Counted from the stretch's first letter, positions 26,670-38,014 are shown. The stretch is DNA of 64,000 bases from Deltaproteobacteria bacterium (GCA_021780225.1 JAJXZF010000030.1:1-64000), one strand, 5' to 3'. Program-made: numbers and translations. The notes: generated by a model not told the origin, from the sequence alone.

Positions 26670-27551
26670 TCAGCGCGAGATGTCGTGATCGCGCACGGTC
26701 GCGTCGTAGCCCGCATCCGCCAGACGATCGCGCAATGCGCGCGCCAGGACGGGCGAGCGATGGCGTCCGCCGGTGCATCCAAGGCCGATCGTCAGATAGC
26801 TTTTACCCTCCCGCTGGTAGAGCGGCAGCAAAAAATCGAGCAGTTCGCCAGCGCGCGCCACGAAGCTCCGCGCCTCCGCGCGCGCCATCACATACTCGCG
26901 CACCGGCGCGTCGAGACCGCTCAGCGGTTTCAGCTCGGGCACGAAAAACGGGTTCGGAATGAAGCGCACGTCGAACATCAGATCGAGTCCGACCGGATGG
27001 CCGTACTTGTAGCCGAACGAGACCAGCGCGATCGCCATCCGCGCGCGTCCGGCCGCGCTCATCACGGCTGCGGCCACCACTTCACGCAATTCGTGCACGG
27101 TTAACGTCGTGGTGTCGATGATGCGATTGGCGCGCTCGCGGATTTCGGCGAGCGCCAGCCGCTCGCGGCGGATGCTGTCGGCGACGCTGAGGCCGCTTTC
27201 CGCCAGCGGATGGGGCCGGCGGGTTTCCGAGTAGCGCCGGGCGAGGACTTCGTCCGAGGCGTCGAGAAAGACGATTTCGGGGCGGTTGCCGGCTTGTTCA
27301 AGCTCGGCGAGCGCCTGCGGCCATTGGGGAAAAAAGATTCGTTCGCGGGCGTCGATGCCGAGCGCGACATTGGCGATCGGCGGCGCGTGCGCGGCGGCGA
27401 GGCGCGCGACGGTCGGCGCCAGCGCGACCGGCAGATTATCGACGCAATAAAAACCGAGGTCTTCGAGCACGCGCATCGCGGAGGCGTGTCCGGAACCCGA
27501 GACGCCGGTGACGATAATTACCCGCGCCGCCCCGCCGTCTTGCGATTCCAT
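26670..27551 (-). CDS. rapZ: RNase adapter RapZ / nucleotide-binding protein, atypical Walker A
   Basis: A 293-residue RapZ-family protein, in enterobacteria an adapter that binds GlmZ/GlmY RNAs and controls glucosamine-6-phosphate synthase. LEDLGFYCVDNLP (about residues 29-41) and the C-terminal GCTGGRHRSP (about 264-273) are unmistakable. The P-loop reads GVSGSGHAS at residues 16-24: His22 replaces the Walker Lys and Ala23 the Ser/Thr, so ATP binding may be altered. It is the last gene of the rpoN-hpf-ptsN-rapZ series on the minus strand, 63 bp after ptsN. The usual hprK between hpf and rapZ is absent. Confidence 0.93.
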   Translation of the reverse strand: MESQDGGAARVIIVTGVSGSGHASAMRVLEDLGFYCVDNLPVALAPTVARLAAAHAPPIANVALGIDARERIFFPQWPQALAELEQAGNRPEIVFLDASDEVLARRYSETRRPHPLAESGLSVADSIRRERLALAEIRERANRIIDTTTLTVHELREVVAAAVMSAAGRARMAIALVSFGYKYGHPVGLDLMFDVRFIPNPFFVPELKPLSGLDAPVREYVMARAEARSFVARAGELLDFLLPLYQREGKSYLTIGLGCTGGRHRSPVLARALRDRLADAGYDATVRDHDISR

Positions 27552-27614
27552 CGCCCGAATTGCGTCAGCGCGCCGGTTGGCGGATGATCGCGCGAATTTC
27601 CCGTACGCGGAGGT

Positions 27615-28076
27615 TCAATAGCGTCCGTCCTCTTCGACGATCAGCCGATAAATCTCGTCAGCTTCGCCCGCCGCGAGCAATCTGTCGCGAAAAGCGTTGT
27701 CCTTGAACAGGCGTGAAACCCGCGCCAGCGCTTTCAAATGAAGGCTGGTGGAATCTTCGGGCGCCACCAGCACGAAAAACAGCCGCGTGGGTCCGCCGTC
27801 AAGGGATTCGAAATCGACGCCGGTGCGATGCCGTCCGAACGCGCCGAGGATCTTGGATACGCCGCGCACCTTGCCGTGCGGTATCGCGATGCCGTCTCCG
27901 ATCGCGGTCGAACCGAGCCGTTCGCGTTCCGCGAGCACGGCGGCAAGGTCGGCGGATTTCATCGCCGGATATTGCGCGGCGAAGCATCCCGCCAATTCAT
28001 TAAGGATCTCGGCCTTGGTGGTTCCCTTAAGGTCCGGCAGCACCATCTCGGGGCTGAGGATTTCGGTGATTTTCAT
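27615..28076 (-). CDS. ptsN: Nitrogen-PTS EIIA component PtsN
   Basis: A 153-residue PTS EIIA of the fructose/nitrogen type. The phosphoacceptor His lies in IGDGIAIPHGK (near residue 66), followed by FGRHRTGVDFESLDG and the FVLVAPEDS strand. The start at 28076 (MKITEILSPE) is chosen over an upstream open frame because the domain begins there and it lies 13 bp after the hpf stop. The partner phosphocarrier is probably the HPr-like gene at 20483. Context with rpoN and hpf supports the regulatory PTS-Ntr role rather than sugar transport. Confidence 0.92.
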   Translation of the reverse strand: MKITEILSPEMVLPDLKGTTKAEILNELAGCFAAQYPAMKSADLAAVLAERERLGSTAIGDGIAIPHGKVRGVSKILGAFGRHRTGVDFESLDGGPTRLFFVLVAPEDSTSLHLKALARVSRLFKDNAFRDRLLAAGEADEIYRLIVEEDGRY

Positions 28077-28089
28077 CGCATCAGGCGCG

Positions 28090-28530
28090 TTAGTCGCCGG
28101 AAGGCCGCCCGGATTGGGCGGCGCTGAGAATTTCGCCGGCCGACAGCGCGCGCACTTTCTTGGTTTTGGATTTTCCCAGATGGGTTTTGAGCTGGCGGCC
28201 AAGCTTGTCCGCGAGCAGATCGATTACCGCGTAAAGATCTTTGGTCTCTTCCGCGGCGGTCACGGCCAAACGGCCCGATTTAAGCGTAACTTCCCCGTGC
28301 TGGCGGTATTTGTCAACCGTCAGGATCAGATGCGCTTCGGACGGCTGCTTCAGCAGCTTGCCGACATGTGCGAACTTTCGCTCCGCATAGGCCCGCAGCG
28401 CGTCGGAGGAATCGACGTGGCGAAAAGTCACGCTTACCGCCGGCGGCGGCAGCTTCGCCTTGCGCGCGGCCGTCCGCGCTTTGCGTTCGACCGCGCGGCT
28501 GCGTTTGCCTTTGGTGGTTTTGCGTTCCAT
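28090..28530 (-). CDS. hpf: Ribosome hibernation-promoting factor (short form)
   Basis: A 146-residue HPF/RaiA-type protein. The dsRBD-like core runs from SVTFRHVDSSDALRAYAERKF (about residues 33-53) through HLILTVDKYRQHGEVTL and DLYAVIDLLADKLGRQLKTH, the rRNA-contacting helix. An extra basic N-terminal tail of about 30 residues precedes it. The long-HPF C-terminal dimerisation domain is missing. The ATG at 28530 is chosen; a GTG at 28554 is an alternative start. It is positioned between rpoN and ptsN, the standard order in proteobacteria. Confidence 0.92.
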   Translation of the reverse strand: MERKTTKGKRSRAVERKARTAARKAKLPPPAVSVTFRHVDSSDALRAYAERKFAHVGKLLKQPSEAHLILTVDKYRQHGEVTLKSGRLAVTAAEETKDLYAVIDLLADKLGRQLKTHLGKSKTKKVRALSAGEILSAAQSGRPSGD

Positions 28531-28564
28531 ATCGATTAACGCCCCTTCCTCCACCCGATTGCCG

Positions 28565-30130
28565 TCACGCCAGCCGTTTGCGCCGGCTTGACGGCAAAAT
28601 TCCCAGCGCCTGCCGATATTTCGCCACGGTTCGCCGGGCGATATTGATTTGATCTTTGCGCAGGATTTCGGCGATCGACTGATCGGAGAGCGGCTCGCCC
28701 GAACCCTCGCCGGCGACCAGCGTGCGAATCTTCTCCTTGACGGTTTCGGCGCTTACGTCTTCGCCATCGGCGGCCTTCACGCCCGAGGTGAAGAAAAACT
28801 TGAGCTCGAAGATGCCCTGGGGCGTGTGCGCGTACTTGTTCGCCGTGGCGCGGCTGATGGTCGATTCGTGCATGCCGATATCCTCGGCCACGTCCTTCAG
28901 CACCAGCGGCTTGAGCTGGCTGACGCCGTGCTCGAAGAAGGCGCGCTGAAATTTGACGATCGAGTTGGCGACTTTGAAGATGGTCTGCTGGCGCTGGTAG
29001 ATCGACTTCACCAGCCATCGCGCCGAGCGCATCCGCTCCTGCAGATACTCGCGCGTCTCCGCGCCGGCGCTCTCGTCATTCATCACGCGCTGATAGTAAT
29101 TCGCGAGCCTGAGCCGCGGCACCGCGCTTTCGTTGAGCGTGACCATGAAATCGTCGCCGACTTTCTGAATATAGACGTCGGGGACGATATAGGCCGGCTC
29201 CTGCCCGGCGTAATCGCGGCCCGGTTTGGGTTCGAGCAGCGAAATGACTTTGGCGGCCGCGCCCACCGAGTCAAGCGGTATGCCGAGGGTGCGCGCGATT
29301 TCGTTGTAACGATGCTTTTCGAGCAGATCGAGATGGTTCAGCACGATGCGCGCGGCGACCGACTCTTCCATCCCGAGGTTGCCGAGCTGGGCGTACAGGC
29401 ATTCCCGCAGATTGCGCGCCCCGACGCCCGGCGGATCAAGCCGCTGAATCCGCTTGAGCACGCGTTCGACTGGTTCGGCGCCGCATTCCAGTTGCGCCGC
29501 CAGTTCGTCGATCGGAGTTTCGAGGTAACCGTCATCGTTGAGATTGTAGATGATGGTGGCGCCGATGCGCTGCTCGGCTTCATCGAGGTTCGACAGCCTG
29601 AGCTGCCACATCAGATGGTCTTCGAGCGAAGTCTTGCGGGTGAGGGTGTTTTCGAGCGTGTTGCGGCGCTCGTCGTCGGGATCGCCGGCGTCGCCGTCTT
29701 GCCAATTATTGGAATAATTCTCGAAATACTCGCGCCAATCGAGCTTGTCGAGGCGGCTCAATTCGCGCAGCTCGACGGCGGCGTCGGGAGCTTCGGTGGC
29801 GACGGTTTCGACCGGCCGATCCTCGGTCGCGGGCTCCCATTCCGATTCGCCGTTGGCCAGCGCCGCCGGTTCGTCGGGTTCGGCGGCGAGCGGCTCGCCG
29901 TCCGCGGGCGCGGGTTCGTTGGTTTCGTCGTTTTCGCGGTTCGCCGCGGCTTCGGACACGCTGTGGTCGAGCGGTTCGAGCATCGGATTCGAATCGAGCT
30001 CGCTCTGCACCACCGCTTCGAGTTCAGGGAGGGACAGTTGCAGGATTTTAATCGCCTGCTGCAACTGCGGCGTCATCACGAGCTGCTGGCGCAGCCGCAG
30101 GTCCTGTCCAAGTTTTACTTCAAGCGCCAT
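28565..30130 (-). CDS. rpoN: RNA polymerase sigma-54 factor
   Basis: A 521-residue sigma-54. Region I is the Gln/Leu-rich activator-interacting segment (LRQQLVMTPQLQQAIKIL, about residues 12-29), region II is a long acidic linker rich in Glu/Pro/Ala (about 60-130), and region III holds the core-binding part, the HTH and the RpoN box ARRTVAKYR near the C-terminus. It directs transcription at -24/-12 promoters with enhancer-binding ATPases, none of which is in the window. The start codon directly abuts the lptA stop, so lptB, normally located between them, is missing. Confidence 0.95.
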   Translation of the reverse strand: MALEVKLGQDLRLRQQLVMTPQLQQAIKILQLSLPELEAVVQSELDSNPMLEPLDHSVSEAAANRENDETNEPAPADGEPLAAEPDEPAALANGESEWEPATEDRPVETVATEAPDAAVELRELSRLDKLDWREYFENYSNNWQDGDAGDPDDERRNTLENTLTRKTSLEDHLMWQLRLSNLDEAEQRIGATIIYNLNDDGYLETPIDELAAQLECGAEPVERVLKRIQRLDPPGVGARNLRECLYAQLGNLGMEESVAARIVLNHLDLLEKHRYNEIARTLGIPLDSVGAAAKVISLLEPKPGRDYAGQEPAYIVPDVYIQKVGDDFMVTLNESAVPRLRLANYYQRVMNDESAGAETREYLQERMRSARWLVKSIYQRQQTIFKVANSIVKFQRAFFEHGVSQLKPLVLKDVAEDIGMHESTISRATANKYAHTPQGIFELKFFFTSGVKAADGEDVSAETVKEKIRTLVAGEGSGEPLSDQSIAEILRKDQINIARRTVAKYRQALGILPSSRRKRLA

Positions 30131-30925
30131 TTACTTATTGCCGGCGGGATCGGCCGCGGTATTGGAGCCGCTGGCGGCGGTCGCGCCTGCGCCGGTCTGG
30201 CCGCCGCTATTATCCTGACTTTTCCCCTCGCGAGGGAAGATCACCGCCTTGGGATGTTCAACTTCGCTCTTTCCGGTTTGCAGGAAGACGGTGATTTTGG
30301 TGCCCGCGATCTGATCGCGCCCGTCGTGAACGACCGGGCTGCCGGTCAGAACCATCGTATGCTTGGTCTCGTCAAGGACGGCGTGGTCGCCGGTGGCCCA
30401 TCGCTGGCCCTGGCTCATCCGCACGTCGCCGTCCGCGACCATTTCCTGCACTTGATGGAAATCCTTGCCGTATTTCACCTGGAGCGTCTTGCTGGTGAGT
30501 TCGCTGCCCGACTGCACGGCGTGGACATGGCCGGTGAAGACGATGGTGTTGCCTTTGTAATCCAGATTGAGCTGGTCCGAGTTGATATCGATCGGGCCGT
30601 GATTCGACTTGCCCTCGAAACCTGCGAACGGCGCATCGACCGTATCGCCGGCCTGGTCCGAGGGTTTTTTCACCGTGGCCGCATCTTGCGCGGCGGACGC
30701 GGCATGGCCCGTCGCCGTACGCCGCGGCGTAGTTGTCGCCTCAGGCAAACGATTCGCCGGCGCGGCGCCGCCAAGCGCTTTGTCAGGCACGGTGACTTCG
30801 CCGGCCGGTGGAGGTTGATCGAACGCGCGCGCCGCCGGCTGGCGCCATCCCTGCGCCGCCAGAACGACGGCGGAAGCAATCGCGATCGCGGCGACGGCCG
30901 TTACTCTCTCACGACACTTTGGCAT
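30131..30925 (-). CDS. lptA: LPS transport periplasmic protein LptA
   Basis: A 264-residue exported protein forming the periplasmic bridge that carries LPS to LptD. An N-terminal signal/anchor is followed by a low-complexity Ala/Pro/Thr linker to about residue 100. The OstA-N jellyroll then begins with PIDINSDQLNLDYKGNTIVFTG and repeats strands such as GDVRMSQGQRWATGDHAVLD. The C-terminal tail is Gly/Ala/Ser-rich. It overlaps lptC by 17 bp and abuts rpoN, indicating one transcript. It is longer than E. coli LptA because of the linker and tail. Confidence 0.88.
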   Translation of the reverse strand: MPKCRERVTAVAAIAIASAVVLAAQGWRQPAARAFDQPPPAGEVTVPDKALGGAAPANRLPEATTTPRRTATGHAASAAQDAATVKKPSDQAGDTVDAPFAGFEGKSNHGPIDINSDQLNLDYKGNTIVFTGHVHAVQSGSELTSKTLQVKYGKDFHQVQEMVADGDVRMSQGQRWATGDHAVLDETKHTMVLTGSPVVHDGRDQIAGTKITVFLQTGKSEVEHPKAVIFPREGKSQDNSGGQTGAGATAASGSNTAADPAGNK

Positions 30926-31508
30926 GGGGGGTTTTCTTGGCCGGCACGATTTCGGTGCTTACCTGCTTGAGCAACTGAAACACTTCGGTCTTGGGATGGC
31001 CGGTCAGGCCGATGCCCTTCACGGTGAGACCTTCGCCGACGATTGTGACCGGCCCCGGCGCCGTCAATTGATCCGAATCGGGCGTGAAGAGCGCGCTGTC
31101 GGTGGTCAGCACGAAATCGCCGTAATGAACTATCACGCCGCCGCTCATTTCGGCCTGACGAACGTGCTCGCCGTCGAGCTTGATTTCCGCGTGAGGCGCC
31201 GTGAGGGTCAATTGTTTTCCGTCCTTTGCGACCATCTCAAGGTTCGCATGGTCCAGCTTGATTCCGGTCTTATCGACCGAGTAGTTGCCGTTGACGGCTT
31301 TGAGGACCCATTCATTTTGCGCCCCTTTGAGTTCGGTCCAATGAAAATTGTGCTCATGCGCCATCGCGTCCGGCCGCATCCCGGCCGGGCGCAGGATTTT
31401 ATCCTCGGGTTTGCGATGGCGCACGACGATCACGGTGAAAATCAGGATGGCGGCCAATGCGACGCTTCCTGCCATCGCGAGCGCCTTGGCTATACGCCTT
31501 GGACTCAT
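30909..31508 (-). CDS. lptC: LPS export protein LptC
   Basis: A 199-residue bitopic protein with one N-terminal transmembrane helix (about residues 12-29) and a periplasmic jellyroll. The strands NGNYSVDKTGIKLDHANLEM, LTLTAPHAEIKLD, MSGGVIVHYGDFVLTTDSALF and KGIGLTGHP give the LptC/YrbK pattern. In the LptBFGC complex it hands LPS to LptA. It overlaps lptA by 17 bp. A 219-bp gap separates it from kdsA, where kdsD and kdsC are usually found in related clusters. Confidence 0.88.
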   Translation of the reverse strand: MSPRRIAKALAMAGSVALAAILIFTVIVVRHRKPEDKILRPAGMRPDAMAHEHNFHWTELKGAQNEWVLKAVNGNYSVDKTGIKLDHANLEMVAKDGKQLTLTAPHAEIKLDGEHVRQAEMSGGVIVHYGDFVLTTDSALFTPDSDQLTAPGPVTIVGEGLTVKGIGLTGHPKTEVFQLLKQVSTEIVPAKKTPHAKVS

Positions 31509-31727
31509 CGGCTTGTCTTAACCAACTAACGCTATCAAGGGGACGCACATTGGTAAACCGACTTCGCTTCCCCAAATCGCCGATCGATTAACCGGAACGC
31601 CGCGGCCGTTCGTCCTGCGGACGCGGCTCGGCTCGCAACGCCATGCATCGATTCTAAAGCTAATCACCGCGGCGGCGGTATGGCCAGCGCGGTGTTCGAG
31701 GGCGGACGGTCTGCGAAAAACGGCCGG

Positions 31728-34225
<2,498 letters not shown>

Positions 34226-34978
34226 CTATTGCGCGTTTCGCGCGGCCGCGTTCGCCAGCTCCAAATCCTCGGGCGTGTCCACTTCGAGCGACGGCGCGGC
34301 CGATTCCACCACCCGAATCCGATAGCCGTGCTCGAGCGCGCGTAGCTGTTCCAGCTTTTCGATTCCTTCCAGAATTCCGGGTTCGAGCGACGCGAACCGC
34401 AGCAGAAAATCGCGGCGATAGCCGTAAACTCCAATATGCCGCAGGGCGGCGGCCGGAATTTCCGCGCCGTCGCGCGGCCATGGAATCGAGCTGCGCGAAA
34501 AGTAGAGCGCGTCGCCGTTCTTTCCGCACACCACCTTGACCTTGTTCGGATTGCGCCATTCCGCGAGATTGGCGATCGGCGCCGCCAACGTCGCCATCGC
34601 CAGCGCCGCGTCGGCCGCCATCGCGGCGCTCAGCGCGTCGAGGTCGGCGGGCGCGATAAACGGCTGGTCGCCCTGCACGTTCAAATAGATCTCGGCAGGG
34701 ACCCGCCGCGCCACTTCGGCGATTCGATCGGTGCCGCTCTGATGCGCTGGCGAGGTCATTTCGGCCTCCCCGCCCGCTGCGCGCACGGCCCGCGCGATGC
34801 GCTCGTCGTCGGTGGCGACGATCACCCGTGCGAGCGATTCCGCGCGGCGCGCCTGCCGCATCACGCGCACGATCATCGGCGCGCCGCCGATCTCGCGGAG
34901 CGCCTTGCCGGGCAGCCGCGTCGAGTCGTAGCGCGCCGGAATTATCGCGATCGCCGGCACCGGCTCACGTTCCTTCAT
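34226..34978 (-). CDS. kdsB: 3-deoxy-manno-octulosonate cytidylyltransferase (CMP-Kdo synthetase)
   Basis: Activates Kdo with CTP for LPS assembly. In 250 residues it shows IIPARYDSTRLPGKAL (nucleotide loop), IVATDDERI, TSPAHQSGTDRIAEV and LNVQGDQPFI, all diagnostic of KdsB. The YGYRRDFLLRFASLEPG helix and SLEVDTPEDLE end complete the fold. It is the first gene of the kdsB-pyrG-kdsA operon on the minus strand. Confidence 0.96.
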   Translation of the reverse strand: MKEREPVPAIAIIPARYDSTRLPGKALREIGGAPMIVRVMRQARRAESLARVIVATDDERIARAVRAAGGEAEMTSPAHQSGTDRIAEVARRVPAEIYLNVQGDQPFIAPADLDALSAAMAADAALAMATLAAPIANLAEWRNPNKVKVVCGKNGDALYFSRSSIPWPRDGAEIPAAALRHIGVYGYRRDFLLRFASLEPGILEGIEKLEQLRALEHGYRIRVVESAAPSLEVDTPEDLELANAAARNAQ

Positions 34979-35148
34979 TCGATGTGGGGAAAAATGACCG
35001 CAGGGGCACGATCAACGGTACCCGCCGCCGCTCGCCATTGTCAATTCATCATGAATTTTTCGGCGCCTGATCCGAGGCGAATCTCCACAAGCCGCGCGGC
35101 GCCCTCGCGCACGCGCGAGGTTTCCCGTAACCTTGCGGCGGCACGAGG

Positions 35149-35556
35149 ATGACCGCGAAGTTCTATTTTGCAGCAATTGCGGTTGGAGCGGCGCTGGCGA
35201 TCGGATGGCTGGTTTGGCTGCTGGCCGCGCGCGCCTATCTGCGCGCCGCCAAGTCCACGCCCGGAGCGACGCTTTCGATTATCCAGGTCGCGGTGGTGCT
35301 TGCCCTGATGCTGGCCGGCTATCGCGCGACCGATTGGGCGATTGCGCGGTTCGGCTTCGACCCGGCCACGGCGCCAAGCGCGGCGATGACGTTCCGGCGC
35401 GTCTGGATTCTCACGCTTGGCGCCGGAATGGTCGCGAGCATCCAGATTTTTTTGGATATCCGCAGGATGGCGGCGCCGCCGCCGCGCCAGCCGCGTGCTC
35501 AAGCGCGGCGCCGCGGCCGGCTGGTCGCGCCGCTCAACCGCCGCCGGCGCCGTTAA
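35149..35556 (+). CDS. Small membrane protein of unknown function
   Basis: A 135-residue protein with three predicted transmembrane helices (about residues 5-27, 43-62 and 86-104) and a strongly basic, proline/arginine-rich cytoplasmic tail. No family was recognised. It is divergent from kdsB and 110 bp upstream of a thioesterase gene on the same strand. Codon use matches the core genome, so it is probably a real gene. Confidence 0.6.
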   Translation: MTAKFYFAAIAVGAALAIGWLVWLLAARAYLRAAKSTPGATLSIIQVAVVLALMLAGYRATDWAIARFGFDPATAPSAAMTFRRVWILTLGAGMVASIQIFLDIRRMAAPPPRQPRAQARRRGRLVAPLNRRRRR

Positions 35557-35666
35557 CGCGGCGCAAGAATTTCGCCCTAAGCGACCGCCGTCCGAGGTGG
35601 CGCGCGGCGCGAATTTCCTTACAATAAATCCAGCCATGTCTGCTTTACGCTTCTGGATGTACCCCC

Positions 35667-36110
35667 GTGGCTGACGCGAAACCGCGCGCGCCGTTGAACG
35701 ATTTGAATCGGCTGATTCGCGAGAATCGTGTCGCCGACTATCCGTCGCCGAATCTCGCGCTCGGGATGGCGCCGGTCGAATTCGGATCGGGAACGTCGCG
35801 ATGGCGCTGGCAGGTCCAACCCGCCGTTGCGCTGAATCCGTTCGGCACGGTGCAGGGCGGCTATATCGCCGTGTTCATCGATGAACTGCTCTCCACCGCG
35901 ATCGCGTCGGTGCTGGAAAACGATGAGTGGGCGATGACCGCCGAATTCAAGATAAATTTCCTGCGTCCGCTCGCGCCCGGCCCAATCGACGGGAACGCGC
36001 GCGTAATCAGGCGCAGCCGGACGCTCGCCTTTCTCGACGCCGAAGCCGCCGGCGCCGACGGCAATGTCGCCGTGACCGCGTCTTCGACCTGGGCGGTTGT
36101 GCGGCGTTGA
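35667..36110 (+). CDS. PaaI-family hot-dog thioesterase
   Basis: A 147-residue single hot-dog domain protein. The signature helix is VQGGYIAVFIDELLSTAI (about residues 61-78), with the catalytic acidic residue in the helix (Asp/Glu) and the following strand MTAEFKINFLRPL. It probably hydrolyses an acyl-CoA thioester. The start is GTG at 35667. It is smaller than the tandem hot-dog protein at 7222 and not its obvious paralogue partner. No operon partner points to a substrate. Confidence 0.85.
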   Translation: MADAKPRAPLNDLNRLIRENRVADYPSPNLALGMAPVEFGSGTSRWRWQVQPAVALNPFGTVQGGYIAVFIDELLSTAIASVLENDEWAMTAEFKINFLRPLAPGPIDGNARVIRRSRTLAFLDAEAAGADGNVAVTASSTWAVVRR

Positions 36111-36236
36111 CGCGGAACCGCCGGGATTGGAAGCTGAGGCTTCGCTTTATTGACCGAAAATCGGGCGATCGATATAAACGCTGCGCGCGGCGCTCGCATG
36201 AGCTTTCCGCCGGCGCATTAAACATCGAGGGTGGTC

Positions 36237-36905
36237 ATGTCTGAAACGTCGCATAGCAACAATCCGGTCGCGGCGCTTGATTCCGTGGCGCGGGAATTCA
36301 GCCTGCTGAAGCATCCGTTTTATCAACAATGGACCGCCGGCGAACTGGCCCCGGAGCGTTTGCGCAACTACGCCGCGCAATATTATCGGCACGTGGCCGC
36401 GTTTCCCCGCTACCTGAGCGCGCTGCATTCCCGATGCGGCGATTTACCGACGCGCCAGACGCTGCTGGAGAATCTGATTGAAGAGGAGGCGGGCGCGGAA
36501 AATCATCCGGAGCTGTGGTTGCGCTTCGCCGCGGCGCTCGGGTTGACGCGCGAAGAGGTGCTGGCCGCCAACCCCCTGCCGGCGGCCGACGCGCTGGTGG
36601 AGACCTTCACCCATCTGACCCGCGAGGCGCCGCTCGCGGCCGGGCTGGCCGCGCTCTACGTTTACGAATCGCAGGTGGCGGAGGTCGCCGCCGTCAAAAT
36701 CGACGGCCTCAAACGCTTCTACGGAATCGCGGACGAAGCCGGCCTGAAATTCTTTGCCGTTCATCGCGAGGCCGACGTTCATCATGCCCGCGCGATCGCG
36801 AGCCTGATCGAACGCCACACCGAAACGGCGCAGGACGCCCGCATGATGCTGGAAGCGGGCGGCGCGGCGCTCAAGGCGGTGTGGAATCTGCTCGACCGCG
36901 TTTGA
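36237..36905 (+). CDS. CADD-type diiron/Fe-Mn oxygenase, probable self-sacrificing pABA synthase
   Basis: A 222-residue heme-oxygenase-like (TENA/PqqC fold) protein of the CADD family. In Chlamydia, CADD makes p-aminobenzoate from its own Tyr27 and Lys152 at a dimetal site. With a uniform +2 offset all reported residues are present here: metal ligands Glu83, His90, Glu144, His176, Asp180 and His183; sacrificial Tyr29 (in HPFYQQW) and Lys154 (in AVKIDGL); and Tyr45. FFAVHREADVHHARA carries the last three ligands. The start is ATG 36237; a GTG two codons upstream is possible. bioB follows 75 bp downstream on the same strand. Function is inferred from residue conservation and family knowledge. 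Confidence 0.85.
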   Translation: MSETSHSNNPVAALDSVAREFSLLKHPFYQQWTAGELAPERLRNYAAQYYRHVAAFPRYLSALHSRCGDLPTRQTLLENLIEEEAGAENHPELWLRFAAALGLTREEVLAANPLPAADALVETFTHLTREAPLAAGLAALYVYESQVAEVAAVKIDGLKRFYGIADEAGLKFFAVHREADVHHARAIASLIERHTETAQDARMMLEAGGAALKAVWNLLDRV

Positions 36906-36980
36906 AAGCGGCTGCGGCGCCGAATCCTTTCGTATCGCAGGCGGCAGCCACGGATCGCCGCTCGGAAACGGGAAGCGTAG

Positions 36981-37979
36981 ATGGAATTTCTTGACCTGCA
37001 ACTGACCGAACTTGCCGATCGCGCGCTCGCGGGCGGCGAGCTCCAACGCGCCGAGGCGTTGGCGATTCTGAACTGCCCCGACGGCCGGCTGCCCGAGCTG
37101 CTGGCGGCGACGCTCAAGGTGCGCGAAGCGGCGTTCGGCCGCCGCGTCAAAATCTGCATCCTGCGCAACGCGCAGAGCGGCATCTGTCCGGAGGATTGCG
37201 GCTACTGCTCGCAATCCCGCGTCTCGCGCGCGGACATTCCCGTTTACAAGATGCAGACCGTCGAGGAATTGCACGAGGGCGCGCGCCGCGCCGTCGCCAG
37301 CGGCGCCCGCCGCTATTGCATGGTTGGCAGCATGCGCGGACCCGCCGCGCGCGATATCGCCCATCTCGAGCAGGCCTGCCGGCGAATTCGCGCCGATTAT
37401 CCGGACTTGGAGCTGTGCCTCTCGATGGGCCTGATGGAGCGCGATCAGGCCGAACGGCTCAAAACCGCCGGCGCCGGATGGATCAATCACAACCTCAACA
37501 CCAGCCGCCGCTTTTATCCTGAAATCTGCACCACGCATACCTGGGACGACCGCGTCCGCACGATCGAAAACGTGCGCGCCGCGGGCCTCTCGGTATGCTC
37601 GGGCGGAATTATCGGGATGGGCGAGACCGACGAGGACGTGGTCGATCTCGCCTTCGCCACGCGGCGTATCGCGGCCGATTCCGTGCCCGTCAATTTCCTT
37701 CAACCGATTCCCGGAACGCCGCTCGAACATGCCGCGCGGCTCACGCCCGAGCGATGCCTCAAGGCGGCGTGCCTGTTCCGGCTGTTGAATCCGCGCAGCG
37801 AAGTCCGCGCCGCGGGCGGCCGCGAGCTGAATCTCGGCGCGCGCCAGGGCGAAATCTTCAACGCCGTCAATTCGATTTTCGTCAACGGCTATCTGACCAC
37901 CAGCGGATGGGCCTACGAGCGGACGCGAGAGCTGATCGAAAGCGCGGGTTTCGAGGTCGAGCCGCCCGCCGGCGCCTGA
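36981..37979 (+). CDS. bioB: Biotin synthase
   Basis: Inserts sulfur into dethiobiotin. The 332-residue radical SAM enzyme has the [4Fe-4S] motif CPEDCGYC (about residues 71-78) and the [2Fe-2S] ligands expected near MVGSMRG and in later strands. CSGGIIGMGET and VPVNFLQPIPGTPLE are strongly conserved BioB segments. No other biotin gene lies in the window. It follows the CADD-like gene by 75 bp and precedes a methyltransferase; that grouping is probably one transcript. Confidence 0.95.
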   Translation: MEFLDLQLTELADRALAGGELQRAEALAILNCPDGRLPELLAATLKVREAAFGRRVKICILRNAQSGICPEDCGYCSQSRVSRADIPVYKMQTVEELHEGARRAVASGARRYCMVGSMRGPAARDIAHLEQACRRIRADYPDLELCLSMGLMERDQAERLKTAGAGWINHNLNTSRRFYPEICTTHTWDDRVRTIENVRAAGLSVCSGGIIGMGETDEDVVDLAFATRRIAADSVPVNFLQPIPGTPLEHAARLTPERCLKAACLFRLLNPRSEVRAAGGRELNLGARQGEIFNAVNSIFVNGYLTTSGWAYERTRELIESAGFEVEPPAGA

Positions 37980-38014
37980 CTGGAAATCCTGTACGGCGGC
38001 CGGCCGTTTTGGCT

